The notes: generated by a model not told the origin, from the letters alone. A stretch of DNA of 64,000 nucleotides from Runella rosea (GCF_003325355.1 NZ_CP030850.1:2232001-2296000); one strand, 5' to 3'. Counted from the first letter of the stretch, positions 17,010 to 26,219 are shown. Translations and numbers: made by a program.

Positions 17010-18059
17010 TTACTCCCCCGTCAACATCATTCCTTTGATGGTTTCTTTGTCTTCCCAGACGCAGAAAGCCAAGCGCGGATTGACCATCACCACGCGCGGA
17101 TACCGCCCTGCTCCCAAATTTAGGGGTTGTGTTTGCGCAGATTGACTGATCCAAACTTGCCCCTTGTCGTGCCAAACGATAAAAGTGTGTTGCGCACTCG
17201 TGGCAATAGAAGCATTGCGGCCTTGGCCCAAGGGCTGTTCTGGACCTCCGATTTTTGACGTAAAAAGCTGATTTTCACGTCGCCAAACGGACGTAAATCC
17301 CCCTTTCTCATCTACGCTCATGCCACCGCCATCCATCGGGCAGGCGTTGAGTTTCCAAGTTCCTTCTCCCATTTTCACCGCAGGCAAGAAAGTTTTTCCA
17401 GCATCCTCCGATTCGGTCACGTACATATCTCTTGCGCCACTGATCCAGTTTCGAAACATAACATACACGCGCTGGTCGCGCATAAGAATGGACGGCTGAC
17501 AACACTCACAAACCGTAGCGTCGGGGGAGCGATAGATGAGTTTATTTTTACCCCAAGTCAAGCCGCCGTCGCTGGAGGAGGCCCCAAAAATCTTGTTTTG
17601 TTTGTCGTCTCTCAAATCAAGCCAAATCACCCAAAAAAAACCTTTTCCATCACTTGCCAGCGCATTAAAACCTTCTTTGGCAATTTCGGGTACGTCATTG
17701 ACCATGAGGTGATTTTGCCATTTACCAGTGGTACGATTGCGCACGTAAGCGTAGATGTTCCCCGCTTTGTCGATGGTAGTAATGACCGTAGATTGGCGCG
17801 AAGATGCAATCTGTGGACCCCTCGATACGCCCAAATGCAACCCCTGAAGGCTGTCGACTAGCTCAGGCGTTGAAAAAGACCGGCCTTTGTCATTTGAAAA
17901 AGAATAATAAAAAGCGTTTCCTTTTCCAAACACCATCTCAATGGATCCATTCTCTCCCACGCACACAGCGGGCTGAATGCCTTTTGTGGAAAATAAAGCC
18001 TGTTGCGCGCGAGCCAACGACACAGTAACGATAAAAAGAAGGACTATTTTTTTGAACAT
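17010..18059 (-). CDS. Secreted Asp-box (BNR) beta-propeller, sialidase-like
   Basis: 349 residues with an N-terminal signal peptide ending near SLARAQ (about 19). Asp-box motifs are seen as SNDKGRSF, SSDGGLTWGK and SEDAGKTF, spaced as in BNR-repeat propellers. A CECCQP cluster near residue 185 is characteristic of a subgroup of these exo-alpha-sialidase-like proteins and could form disulfides. The arginine triad of true sialidases cannot be confirmed from the sequence, so 'sialidase' is only fold-level. It shares its strand with the M13 peptidase gene but is separated from it by a strong terminator, so it is probably a separate transcription unit. Confidence 0.75.
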   Translation of the reverse strand: MFKKIVLLFIVTVSLARAQQALFSTKGIQPAVCVGENGSIEMVFGKGNAFYYSFSNDKGRSFSTPELVDSLQGLHLGVSRGPQIASSRQSTVITTIDKAGNIYAYVRNRTTGKWQNHLMVNDVPEIAKEGFNALASDGKGFFWVIWLDLRDDKQNKIFGASSSDGGLTWGKNKLIYRSPDATVCECCQPSILMRDQRVYVMFRNWISGARDMYVTESEDAGKTFLPAVKMGEGTWKLNACPMDGGGMSVDEKGGFTSVWRRENQLFTSKIGGPEQPLGQGRNASIATSAQHTFIVWHDKGQVWISQSAQTQPLNLGAGRYPRVVMVNPRLAFCVWEDKETIKGMMLTGE

Positions 18060-18083
18060 GGAGTTTGTTATTTAAGACACATC

Positions 18084-18123
18084 AAAAGCTCGTTGATACG
18101 AACCTATATCAACGAGCTTTTTT
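18084..18123 (-). terminator. Bidirectional terminator after the M13 peptidase gene
   Basis: A perfect 15-bp stem (AAAAGCTCGTTGATA with TATCAACGAGCTTTT) around an 8-base loop. T-runs flank both sides. It lies 9 bases past the M13 peptidase stop on the minus strand. Confidence 0.85.
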
Positions 18124-18132
18124 AATAAATCA

Positions 18133-20166
18133 CTACCAAATACGCACGCGTAAGCTATCTGGACGGTACAGTTTATTGGTTGGTTTTACGTTGAACGCTT
18201 CATAAAATTCGGGCATATTCGCCAACGGACCGTTCACCCTAAACAACTCCGGCGAGTGCGGGTCCATGGTGATGCGCATCCGCATGGTTTCGTCGCGGGT
18301 TTTGATACGCCATACCTGCGCAAACCCCAAGAAGAAGCGCTGTTGTGGTGTAAAACCGTCGATTTTTTCGCCGCTTTTGGCCTGTTTCGTTTTCATAAAC
18401 GCCTCATAAGCAATCGAAAGCCCGCCGATGTCGGCAAGGTTTTCGCCCAAGGTCAGTTCGCCATTTACGCTCATGTTGTCGAGCACTTTATAGCCGCTGT
18501 ACTGCTTCACCACCACCATCGCTTTGCGCTTAAATTTATCGCCGTCGGCGGGTTTCCACCAGTTTTTCAGCATTCCCATGTAGTTATATTGGCGTCCTTG
18601 ATCGTCAAATCCGTGCGTCATTTCGTGGCCAATTACAGCACCAATGGCACCGTAGTTGATGGCATCGTCGGCGGCATTGTCAAAAAATGGGAACTGAAGA
18701 ATTCCTGCTGGAAACACGATTTCGTTGAATGTAGGGTTGTAATACGCGTTGACGGTGGGGGCCGTCATGCCCCATTCGGTTTTGTCAACGGGTTTGCCGA
18801 CTTTCGCCAAGTCGCGCTTCCCCTCGTAAATGGCAATTGCCCGTTTGTTGGCAAAATAGTTGTCGCTAACAATTTCCACTTCGGCATAATCTTTCCATTT
18901 GTCGGGATAACCAATTTTCTTGATGAACGCATCCAATTTTTTTACCGCCTCGGTTTTGGTCGAATCCGACATCCAGTCGAGGCGTTTGATGCGGTCGCGG
19001 TACACATCCTGCAAGTTGTTCACCAGCTCATTCATGCGCGTTTTGGCGTCGGCGGTAAAGTATTTTTGCGTAAACAATTGCCCCAGCAAATCCCCTAATC
19101 CACCGTCGACGGCATTGGTAATTTGTTTCCAACGGGCATTCGGCACCTGCTGTCCGTTGAGGGTTTTGCCGTAAAACTCAAATTGCGCATCCCGAAACGC
19201 TTTGGTCAGCGAAGAAGCCGCTCCCGACAAAACCGATAGTTTCATGCGGTCTTTCAAAACCTCCAACGACTGCGTTTTCAACAATCCGCTCAGGGCCTTG
19301 TAATAATCGGGTTGGCCGACGATGAGGGTATCCGTTTGGGCACCCATCGTTTTCACAAATCGCGCCCAGTCAATACCAGGTGTCAAGGCGGAGAGGTCTT
19401 TGATGGCAAACTTGTTATAGTTTAGTTCGGGATTTCTCAACTCCACCGGACTGCGGTGCGACTTAGCGATTTGGGTTTCGAGCGCCAATATCGTTTCGGC
19501 TTTTTTCTTCGCAGTCGTCGAGTCTACGCCCGAAAGGGTAAACAGCTTCGCGATGTATTTTTTATAGGCGTCTCGTACTTTTTTGGTTTCGGCATCGGTG
19601 CGAAAATAATAGTCTTTTTCGGGCAACGAGAGCGCCGTTTGGACGAGTTGTAAGGCATTGTAGCCCGGATTTTTTTCGTCAGCGTCCACATAATACCCCA
19701 CCCATACGCCCCCCGGCGATTCCAATTTGGCCGTATAATCCATGATTTCTTGCGGCGTTTTGAGTCGGTCAATCTCAGCCAAATAAGCCTTAATTGGCTC
19801 AATTCCCTTCTTTTCGATGGTAACGGTGTCCATTCCAGATCGGTAATAATCACTTACTTTTTGTTCCAAACTCCCCTTTGGATGCGTTGTTTTGAGGCTT
19901 TCCTCCAAAATACCGTGAAGTTTGTTGAGGTTTTCTTCATAGAGGGTGTAGAAAGAGCCCCAGCCAGTTTGGTCGGCGGGAATTTTGGTGTTTTTCATCC
20001 AGTTGCCCGAGGCATAACTAAAAAAATCATCGGCTGGATTTACGGTGGTATCCATGCCTGCTGTGTCAAAAAATGTGGTTCGGGTCGATTCTTTTTTGTC
20101 GGTTTTGCAGGCCGCCAAAATGGCACCGAAAAGCGCAAGATAAACGAGTGATGGAATGGATTTCAT
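18133..20166 (-). CDS. pepO: M13 family zinc metallopeptidase (PepO/neprilysin-like lipoprotein)
   Basis: 677 residues, the usual size for bacterial M13 enzymes. Lipobox LAAC (C19) anchors it to a membrane. The zinc motif HEMTH lies near residue 513 in VIGHEMTHGFDDQG, and the third ligand Glu is in ENLADIGGL near 571. NAYYNPTFNEIVFPAG is the conserved substrate-binding strand. The C-terminal RPDSLRVRIW matches the family ending, with a terminal Trp. It degrades short peptides in the periplasm or at the surface. A -7 element (TAGTTTTG, complement of 20208-20215) sits about 42 bases before the start. Confidence 0.93.
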   Translation of the reverse strand: MKSIPSLVYLALFGAILAACKTDKKESTRTTFFDTAGMDTTVNPADDFFSYASGNWMKNTKIPADQTGWGSFYTLYEENLNKLHGILEESLKTTHPKGSLEQKVSDYYRSGMDTVTIEKKGIEPIKAYLAEIDRLKTPQEIMDYTAKLESPGGVWVGYYVDADEKNPGYNALQLVQTALSLPEKDYYFRTDAETKKVRDAYKKYIAKLFTLSGVDSTTAKKKAETILALETQIAKSHRSPVELRNPELNYNKFAIKDLSALTPGIDWARFVKTMGAQTDTLIVGQPDYYKALSGLLKTQSLEVLKDRMKLSVLSGAASSLTKAFRDAQFEFYGKTLNGQQVPNARWKQITNAVDGGLGDLLGQLFTQKYFTADAKTRMNELVNNLQDVYRDRIKRLDWMSDSTKTEAVKKLDAFIKKIGYPDKWKDYAEVEIVSDNYFANKRAIAIYEGKRDLAKVGKPVDKTEWGMTAPTVNAYYNPTFNEIVFPAGILQFPFFDNAADDAINYGAIGAVIGHEMTHGFDDQGRQYNYMGMLKNWWKPADGDKFKRKAMVVVKQYSGYKVLDNMSVNGELTLGENLADIGGLSIAYEAFMKTKQAKSGEKIDGFTPQQRFFLGFAQVWRIKTRDETMRMRITMDPHSPELFRVNGPLANMPEFYEAFNVKPTNKLYRPDSLRVRIW

Positions 20167-20477
20167 GAAAGGCTGAGTTGTTTTTGTGAACGAAAAAATA
20201 CTTGTAGCAAAACTATTTACAAGAGGATTATCAATGAAGTATTTACTTATTCTCCTTTCCTAATGCACCTAATTAAGCCCTGTTTTAGTATTCCTTATGT
20301 TTTTTTGCAATGGTTTTTGCACAATGGCGCATAGCCCGCCATTCACCAGAGTTTTTTTACAACTGATGTTTAAAATCGCTCAATTCACCGCCAGTAGAAT
20401 TGATTTCTGGGCCGATCTCAGATTGTTTTGTGCTCGAAAATCAGTCATAATCATTTCCATTAACAACCATCACAATC
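20167..20477. other. Divergent promoter region between the M13 peptidase and cytochrome genes
   Basis: 311 bases between divergent genes. The complement of 20208-20215 reads TAGTTTTG, fitting the Bacteroidota -7 consensus for the peptidase gene. For the cytochrome gene only a weak TTTG with TAATCATTT is seen near 20434-20460. No coding frame. Confidence 0.45.
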
Positions 20478-21086
20478 ATGAAAACAACGCTTGCTGGGAT
20501 GCTGTGTATGTTAGCAGCCACCGCTTTTAACGTACCGTCGAAAGAACCCATTCTTACTACTCCTACCGAAAACCCTCCCTCCAAAAACACGGCTCAAATT
20601 TCGCTCGATAATACCGAAGCGCTCATCAAAAAAGGGGAATATCTTGTCACCATTGCAGGTTGTGGAGATTGTCATACGCCCAAAATCATGGGTAAGCAAG
20701 GCCCCGAACCCGACCCAAACCACTGGCTGGGCGGGCATCCCGCCTCCATGAAACTTCCTAAAGTAAACAAAGGAGAATTGTCATCGTGGGTTTTGTTCAA
20801 CATGACCAATACCGCCGCCGTAGGGCCTTGGGGGGTGTCTTTTTCGGGCAACATCAGCTCTGACGAATCAGGCATCGGCAAATGGACAGAAGAGCAGTTT
20901 TTTACGGCCATGCGCGAAGGCAAATACAAGGGCCTTAAAACCGCACGCCCTTTGCTCCCACCTATGCCTTGGCCTAATTATATTCAAATGTCCGACCAAG
21001 ATTTACGCGCCATTTTTGCGTATTTAAAAAGCACGAAGCCCGTCAAAAACGTAGTCCCTGAGCCGATTACACCTGATAAGTTGTAG
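20478..21086 (+). CDS. Secreted monoheme cytochrome c family protein
   Basis: 202 residues with a signal peptide in the first 18. One heme motif, CGDCH, is seen near residue 63 within LVTIAGCGDCHTP; the axial Met is likely in LLPPMPWP. The closing YLKSTKPVKNVVPEP matches the C-terminus common to cytochromes of the nicotinate-dehydrogenase/gluconate type. It probably hands electrons in the periplasm, but no dehydrogenase subunit is adjacent. A strong terminator closes it as a single-gene unit. Maturation would depend on the ccm system at 33025-38345. Confidence 0.88.
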   Translation: MKTTLAGMLCMLAATAFNVPSKEPILTTPTENPPSKNTAQISLDNTEALIKKGEYLVTIAGCGDCHTPKIMGKQGPEPDPNHWLGGHPASMKLPKVNKGELSSWVLFNMTNTAAVGPWGVSFSGNISSDESGIGKWTEEQFFTAMREGKYKGLKTARPLLPPMPWPNYIQMSDQDLRAIFAYLKSTKPVKNVVPEPITPDKL

Positions 21087-21106
21087 TCTTTAATGAGCGT
21101 AAACCC

Positions 21107-21140
21107 AATAAGGCCAAAACAGAGGTGTTTTGGCCTTATT
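21107..21140 (+). terminator. Intrinsic terminator of the cytochrome gene
   Basis: Perfect 15-bp stem (AATAAGGCCAAAACA with TGTTTTGGCCTTATT) around the loop GAGG, then GTTTG. It lies 20 bases after the stop codon. Confidence 0.85.
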
Positions 21141-21218
21141 GTTTGATATCCGTTTGGTATGAGTATGTTGGCTGGGTTTCACTACTTTTGGGCACATCAA
21201 CCATACTCCTGAACCGCT

Positions 21219-22466
21219 ATGTTTTTAACTTCAAAAACCATTTGTTCGGCCCGCGCCGTAGTCACTTTAGGAATAGCCTCGGTAGTATTGACGTTTATGT
21301 CAAGCTGTTCATCCTCCAACAAAGATACCATGTCTTCTACTGCAAATTCTTTCGGCACCGACCTCGAATTCTTAAAAAAACACCAACAAACCATCGTTCT
21401 CACCGCTCCCGACGACGACTCTGCGCAAGTAGCCGTGGTCGGGGCGTTGCAGGGGCGCGTGATGACCTCCACCGCCAACGGCACTTCGGGCAACAGCTAC
21501 GGCTGGCTCAATTATAAACTCCTCGAATCGGGCAAATTCACACCGCACATGAGCGCCTTTGGCGGTGAAGACCGCTTCTGGATTGGTCCCGAGGGCGGGC
21601 AGTTCTCCATTTATTTTCAGCAAGGCAAACAATTCGTGTTCGACGATTGGCAAGTACCCGCCGTCATTGATTCCGAGCCGTTCGAGGTGGTTTCTTCCGA
21701 CAAATCAAAAGCAGTTTTTCGTAAAACGGCTTCATTGACCAATTATTCAGGCACCAAATTCGACCTACAAATAGACCGCAGCGTGGAGGCCCTCAGCAAA
21801 ATAGCCATCGAAACGGCCATCAATTTCCCGCTCAAAGATGTAAAAACGGTAGCCTACGAAACCGTCAATACCATCACCAATCAAGGGGCGGACTGGAACA
21901 AAGAAACGGGGCTGCTTTCCATTTGGATTTTGGGGATGTTTAATCCTACACCTAAAACCACCGTGGTGGTACCGTTTGTGGGAGGCGCTGACCACAAAAG
22001 CAAAATCAACGACAGCTATTTTGGCAAAGTCCCCGCCGAGCGCCTTATCGTCGAAGACAGCGTGCTGTACTTCAAAGCCGACGGAAAACACCGCAGCAAG
22101 ATCGGTCTGCCGCCAACTATTGCCAAGCCTGTGATGGGTAGTTATGATTCCGAGAAAGGCGTTTTGACGATTGTTACCTACGATTTAGACCCCACCGGCG
22201 ACTACGTCAACTCGATGTGGGAAATCCAGAAAGAGCCCTTCAAAGGTGATGCCGCCAATTCTTACAATGACGGCCCCGTAGAAGACGGTACGCAAATGGG
22301 TCCGTTTTATGAACTGGAATCCTCCTCCCCCGCCAAAGCCCTCAAAAAAGGCGAAACCCTCACCCACCGCAGCCGCACCTATCACTTTGAAGGCGACAAA
22401 ATGGCGCTGAATGCCGTGGCAAGGAGAATGCTAGGCGTGAGTTTGGAGGAAATTGTGAAGCATTGA
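21219..22466 (+). CDS. DUF6786-like lipoprotein
   Basis: 415 residues. The N-terminus has a hydrophobic signal ending in lipobox SSC (near residue 30), so it is a lipoprotein. The body has alternating beta-strand character with FGGEDRFWIGPEGGQFSIYF near 108-127, a motif I associate with DUF6786 proteins of Bacteroidota, whose fold is thought to resemble galactose mutarotase. No catalytic residues are known. It is followed 79 bases downstream by a GH116 glucosidase on the same strand, suggesting a joint role in carbohydrate use. The family name is from memory and was not searched. Confidence 0.65.
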   Translation: MFLTSKTICSARAVVTLGIASVVLTFMSSCSSSNKDTMSSTANSFGTDLEFLKKHQQTIVLTAPDDDSAQVAVVGALQGRVMTSTANGTSGNSYGWLNYKLLESGKFTPHMSAFGGEDRFWIGPEGGQFSIYFQQGKQFVFDDWQVPAVIDSEPFEVVSSDKSKAVFRKTASLTNYSGTKFDLQIDRSVEALSKIAIETAINFPLKDVKTVAYETVNTITNQGADWNKETGLLSIWILGMFNPTPKTTVVVPFVGGADHKSKINDSYFGKVPAERLIVEDSVLYFKADGKHRSKIGLPPTIAKPVMGSYDSEKGVLTIVTYDLDPTGDYVNSMWEIQKEPFKGDAANSYNDGPVEDGTQMGPFYELESSSPAKALKKGETLTHRSRTYHFEGDKMALNAVARRMLGVSLEEIVKH

Positions 22467-22481
22467 TATTGTTTTTGTGAC

Positions 22482-22526
22482 ACAGGGAACCACAGAGTGA
22501 AGCACAGAGAAAAACTCCGTGTTACA
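22482..22526. repeat. Degenerate CACAGAG-type intergenic repeat
   Basis: ACACAGGGAACCACAGAGTG is followed by AGCACAGAGAAAAACTCCGTG, which resembles the first arm of the 90-base repeats at 41101-41270. It is a diverged single copy between the DUF6786-like and GH116 genes. Confidence 0.5.
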
Positions 22527-22545
22527 GTAAAAAAATAAAGCCAAA

Positions 22546-25116
22546 ATGAAAAAACTCCTTTTCCTCCTCTGCATCGCCACGCAAGCCCTCGCTCAAAGCC
22601 CTTGGAAACCGCAAAAGTGGCCTGTTTTAAAACATTATGACCAACAACACCTCACCCGCATTGCCATGCCCATCGGCGGCATCGGCACGGGAACCGTGTC
22701 GCTGGGAGGACGCGGGCAGTTGCAGGATTGGGAAATCATGAACCGTCCGGGAAAAGGATTCAGTACGACCCTACCGGGCAATATGGCTCCGTTCTTTGCC
22801 ATTTATGTCAAAAAACCAACCGAAAACGCCCAAGCCAAAGCCCTCATAGGCCCGATCGAAACGCATGAGTACCAACACATGGAAGGTCGTCCCGTGGACC
22901 ATCACGGTTTGCCGCGATTTGCCAAAGCGAGTTTTGACGCCGCGTATCCGTTTGGACAAGTGAATTTGTCGGACGAAAAAATGCCCGTTACGGTTCAGAT
23001 CAAAGCCTTCAATCCTCTCATTCCCGGCGATGCCGAGCGCAGCGGGATTCCGATGGCGGCCCTGACCTACGAAGTCACCAACACGTCCAACCAACCGCTG
23101 ACGGTTTCGGTGGCGGGGTCGATGCGTAATTTTGTGGGGAAAGACGGCTCCAAAGGCTCCAAATCGTGGAAAGGCGAGTTCAACCCATCGGGGGCGAAGC
23201 AGAATAAAAATCAATTTCGGCAAGGAAAAGCAGGACAGGGCATTTTCATGTATTCCGACGGCGTGGACAAAGCCGACCCCGCTTGGGGAACGATTGCCCT
23301 AAGTACCAACGCCGGCGGCGACGTCAGCTACCGCACGTCGTCCGTGCCCAACGCGTGGGAAAATGCGTTGTTGGATTTTTGGGATGATTTTACGGACGAC
23401 GGCAAATTGACCGAAAAAAACACCGTCGCCGACGAAGACCCGATGGCGTCGTTGGCCGTGAAGAAAACGATTCAACCCAAACAAACCGAGTCGTTTACGT
23501 TTTTTATCACGTGGCATTTTCCCAACCGTTTTGCGTGGTCGAAAGAGCGCGTGGGCAACTACTACACCACTCGCTACGCTGACGCGTGGGAAGTAGCCGA
23601 AAAGGCCGTGCCGCAATTGCCCCAACTCGAAAATGAGACGTTGCTCTTTGTCAACAACTTCCTGAAAAGCGATTATCCCGAAGCCGTCAAAGAAGCGGCG
23701 CTCTTCAATCTCAGCACGTTGCGCTCCCAAACCGTGTTCCGCACCGAAGACGGGCGAATGTTTGGCTGGGAGGGCGTCATGGACAACGAAGGCTCCTGCG
23801 CGGGTTCGTGTACGCACGTTTGGAACTACGAGCAGGCCACAGCCTTTTTGTTCGGTGATCTGGCCCAAACCATGCGCGACGTAGAGTTTAACTACGCCCT
23901 CGACAGCACCTCGGGCATCATGCAGTTTCGGGTGGGCCTACCGCTCAACAAAGGTGCGGGCAACGGCATGGCCGCCGCCGACGGGCAAATGGGCACCATC
24001 ATGAAGTTTTACCGCGATTGGCAACTATCGGGCAATACCGCTTTTCTGCAAAAAAACTGGCCGAAAATCAAACGTGCGCTGGCGTTCGCGTGGGTGCCCG
24101 ACGGCTGGGACGGCAACCTCGACGGTGTGATGGACGGGGCGCAGCACAACACCATGGACGTAGAATATTTCGGGCCCAATCCGCAGATGCAGATCTGGTA
24201 TTTGGGCGCGTTGAAAGCTGCCGAAAAAATGGCCGAAGCCATGCACGATGCCGCTTTTGCGCAGCAATGCAAAACCCTTTTTCAAAGCGGCAGTACGTGG
24301 GCCGACCAACAGTTGTTCAACGGTGAATATTACGAGCAACAGGTGATCTCGCCCGTAGGACGCAAGTTTGCCAAGGGCACGATGTCGGGCTGGAACAGCA
24401 TTCAGGGCGATTTTCCGCCGTTTCAGTTGGCCAAAGGCTGTTTGGTGGACCAATTGGTGGGGCAATTCATGGCGCACGTGTGCGGCTTGGGCTATTTGGT
24501 GAAACCGCAAAACGTACAGACCTCGCTGAAATCCATCCTGAAATACAACTACCGCGCCACGCTGACGGAGCATTTCAACAACATGCGCTCCTACGCCCTG
24601 GCCGACGAGCCCGCGTTGCTCATGGCAAGCTGGCCCAAAGGCCGCCCCACGGTGCCGTTCCCGTATTTTGCCGAAGTGATGACGGGTTTTGAATACACCG
24701 CCGCCATCGGAATGCTTTACGAAAACATGACCGAAGACGGCCTCAAATGCATCCAAAACATCCGTTACCGCTACGACGGTGCCAAGCGCAGCCCCTTCGA
24801 CGAGGCCGAATGCGGCCACCACTACGCCCGCGCCATGATCAGCTGGGCTTCTACGTTGGCGTTGAGCGGCTTCCAATACTCAGGCGTAGAAAAAACCCTT
24901 CATTTCAACGACCAACCCGGCACCTTTTTCTGGTCCAACGGCTACGCGTGGGGAACCTGCACGAAGCAAAAACAAGGCGCCCAACTCAAAACCACCCTCA
25001 CCGTTTTGCACGGACAATTACCCGTTCAAACCGTACAGATTGGCAATAAAAAAGTGCATGAATTGGCCGGGAATACGGTTTTGAAGGTTGGGGAGAAGGT
25101 GGAGTTTTTGCGGTAG
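22546..25116 (+). CDS. GH116 family glycoside hydrolase (GBA2-like glucosylceramidase)
   Basis: 856 residues with a signal peptide ending at LAQSPWKP (about 17). The N-terminal MPIGGIGTGTVSLGGRGQLQDW block is diagnostic of GH116 (beta-sandwich, residues 25-330). The (alpha/alpha)6 domain follows, with NEGSCAGSCTHVWNYEQA near 410 and HNTMDVEYFGPN near 533-544, whose Asp corresponds to the general acid of characterised GH116 enzymes. Family activities are beta-glucosidase, beta-xylosidase and glucosylceramidase. Export to the periplasm suggests use of plant or microbial beta-glucosides. It probably forms an operon with the preceding DUF6786-like lipoprotein. Codon use is notably GC-rich here. 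Confidence 0.9.
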   Translation: MKKLLFLLCIATQALAQSPWKPQKWPVLKHYDQQHLTRIAMPIGGIGTGTVSLGGRGQLQDWEIMNRPGKGFSTTLPGNMAPFFAIYVKKPTENAQAKALIGPIETHEYQHMEGRPVDHHGLPRFAKASFDAAYPFGQVNLSDEKMPVTVQIKAFNPLIPGDAERSGIPMAALTYEVTNTSNQPLTVSVAGSMRNFVGKDGSKGSKSWKGEFNPSGAKQNKNQFRQGKAGQGIFMYSDGVDKADPAWGTIALSTNAGGDVSYRTSSVPNAWENALLDFWDDFTDDGKLTEKNTVADEDPMASLAVKKTIQPKQTESFTFFITWHFPNRFAWSKERVGNYYTTRYADAWEVAEKAVPQLPQLENETLLFVNNFLKSDYPEAVKEAALFNLSTLRSQTVFRTEDGRMFGWEGVMDNEGSCAGSCTHVWNYEQATAFLFGDLAQTMRDVEFNYALDSTSGIMQFRVGLPLNKGAGNGMAAADGQMGTIMKFYRDWQLSGNTAFLQKNWPKIKRALAFAWVPDGWDGNLDGVMDGAQHNTMDVEYFGPNPQMQIWYLGALKAAEKMAEAMHDAAFAQQCKTLFQSGSTWADQQLFNGEYYEQQVISPVGRKFAKGTMSGWNSIQGDFPPFQLAKGCLVDQLVGQFMAHVCGLGYLVKPQNVQTSLKSILKYNYRATLTEHFNNMRSYALADEPALLMASWPKGRPTVPFPYFAEVMTGFEYTAAIGMLYENMTEDGLKCIQNIRYRYDGAKRSPFDEAECGHHYARAMISWASTLALSGFQYSGVEKTLHFNDQPGTFFWSNGYAWGTCTKQKQGAQLKTTLTVLHGQLPVQTVQIGNKKVHELAGNTVLKVGEKVEFLR

Positions 25117-25501
25117 AGGGCAATGTGTTTTGGCCTAAATCAATCAAGTAAAAGAGTGAATTTTTCACCGCATATTCGGGTTTGTCCTATATTTAAGAAA
25201 TACTTCTCATTGCAAAGGAGTAATACTTAAAAGCCACAAACAACAACAATTAAGAAACAATAGCTACTTTTGACGCTATGGATGAAATTTAATCAGAAAC
25301 CAATGTGTTACACACCCCTTAGAAGTTTCGGAATAACATTAATCCCTTTGTAACTTTGTAATAAAAGGAAACTGAAATAATTGACAGTGCATCTTTGGCA
25401 ACACACACCCTGTTGTTCGTTGTCTTCCTTAGGATGACTGCGAACGCCACATAAGCAGAGTGTTTGCAACACGGCAAATACTTTAAAAGTCACTTTGAAG
25501 C
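25117..25501. other. Intergenic region with decayed sequence
   Basis: No convincing gene. It holds the first copy of two short repeats (25397-25414 and 25412-25445) that recur at 26164-26181 and 25955-25988, on the other side of the broken toxin-antitoxin pair. Confidence 0.4.
25397..25445. repeat. Left copies of imperfect direct repeats flanking a toxin-antitoxin remnant
   Basis: GGCAACACACACCCTGTT (25397-25414) matches 26164-26181 at 17 of 18 bases. TTCGTTGTCTTC, three variable bases, then AGGATGAC and GCGAAC (25412-25445) recurs at 25955-25988 with about five mismatches. Confidence 0.55.
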
Positions 25502-25681
25502 CTATCTAATCATCATTTTTCGCCCCGCCCTAAGATAATCATCGCTCAGTAGCGATTGCAAACTCTTACGGCCAAAGCCTGTAACAAAAAGAAGATATCT
25601 GAATTGCCGTTCCAAAACTTGATTACCTTGCAAAAGGGCCGTAATAGCATTCGTATCTAAGAGAAACCTAGTCCCACTCAT
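25502..25681 (-). pseudogene. Truncated PIN-domain (VapC-like) toxin remnant
   Basis: A 59-codon frame that starts at 25681 and overlaps the antitoxin gene by 14 bases. MSGTRFLLDTNAITALLQG is the usual first strand and helix of PIN-domain toxins, including the first catalytic Asp (D9). After residue 24 the sequence no longer resembles a PIN fold and stops early. The other three acidic residues are missing, so the RNase cannot be active. An internal deletion or frameshift is inferred; complete family members have about 125-140 residues. Confidence 0.7.
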
Positions 25682-25880
25682 TTCTAATCTTTTTTTGCCA
25701 AGCTAATCCATCGCCCCGCCAAGACAATTTACTGGCAAGATCTGAAAAATCATAGGTCTTGGATTCTTCAATCACAACCGTCACTTCTACCTCTTTTTCA
25801 GGGGAGAAGGCAGGATGCTTGATGCTAAGCACTCCTTTTTTATCAATTTTTCCTTTCAGTGTGATGACAGTCATGGTCAA
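25668..25880 (-). CDS. VapB-like antitoxin of the broken pair
   Basis: 70 residues. TVITLKGKIDKKGVLSIKH near the N-terminus has the beta-rich swapped-hairpin look of antitoxin DNA-binding domains. SWRGDGLAWQKKIRNEWD at the C-terminus is the acidic/aromatic tail expected to wrap the PIN toxin. It precedes and overlaps the truncated toxin gene, the usual order. It seems intact and may persist as a relic or as an antidote to related toxins. Confidence 0.6.
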   Translation of the reverse strand: MTMTVITLKGKIDKKGVLSIKHPAFSPEKEVEVTVVIEESKTYDFSDLASKLSWRGDGLAWQKKIRNEWD

Positions 25881-25954
25881 TCATTTAGTAAGCCTAACAA
25901 AGATACACGTTTTGGTATTACGTTGTTCTTCATCAAAAAGAAGAGCTCCCCTTC

Positions 25955-25988
25955 CGTTGCTCGTTGTCTTCAGCAGGATGACAGCGAA
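25955..25988. repeat. Right copy of the imperfect direct repeat around the toxin-antitoxin remnant
   Basis: GTTGCTCGTTGTCTTC, three bases, AGGATGACAGCGAAC. It matches 25412-25445 in the same orientation and lies 75 bases upstream of the antitoxin start. The surrounding 25881-26219 holds no gene. Confidence 0.5.
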
Positions 25989-26095
25989 CTTAGATTCTAA
26001 CAGCCGCGCGGCCAATGTTGCTAACAAAAGGGTTCATTTTCTTCCCATGCAATTTTAGGTATTTTCTCATCAAAAATTTCTTTTGAGGGCTGTGA

Positions 26096-26118
26096 GTCAT
26101 AAGACCGACAGCGGCAAA
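26096..26118. repeat. 23-bp repeat, copy 1
   Basis: GTCATAAGACCGACAGCGGC plus AAA. It matches copy 2 at 27129-27151 at 21 of 23 bases, in the same orientation. It lies 102 bases upstream of the SDR gene start. Confidence 0.55.
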
Positions 26119-26163
26119 GAATCTCACAACAAGAAAGAATAATAGAGTAATTGATAGGAAGTA

Positions 26164-26181
26164 GGCAACACAAACCCTGTT
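26164..26181. repeat. Second copy of the 18-bp GGCAACACA repeat
   Basis: GGCAACACAAACCCTGTT, 17 of 18 bases identical to 25397-25414 and in the same orientation. It lies 39 bases upstream of the SDR gene. Confidence 0.5.
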
Positions 26182-26219
26182 TGGTCAGTTACCCATAAAA
26201 TCATAAATCACTCACTACA

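Noticed and set aside
18256-19098. Long open frame antisense to the M13 peptidase
   Set aside because: The minus-strand M13 protein has all catalytic motifs; the antisense frame is an artefact of its codon bias.
24025-24876. Antisense open frame of 283 codons in the GH116 gene
   Set aside because: High GC at third codon positions of GH116 keeps the complement open; no domain seen in the antisense product.
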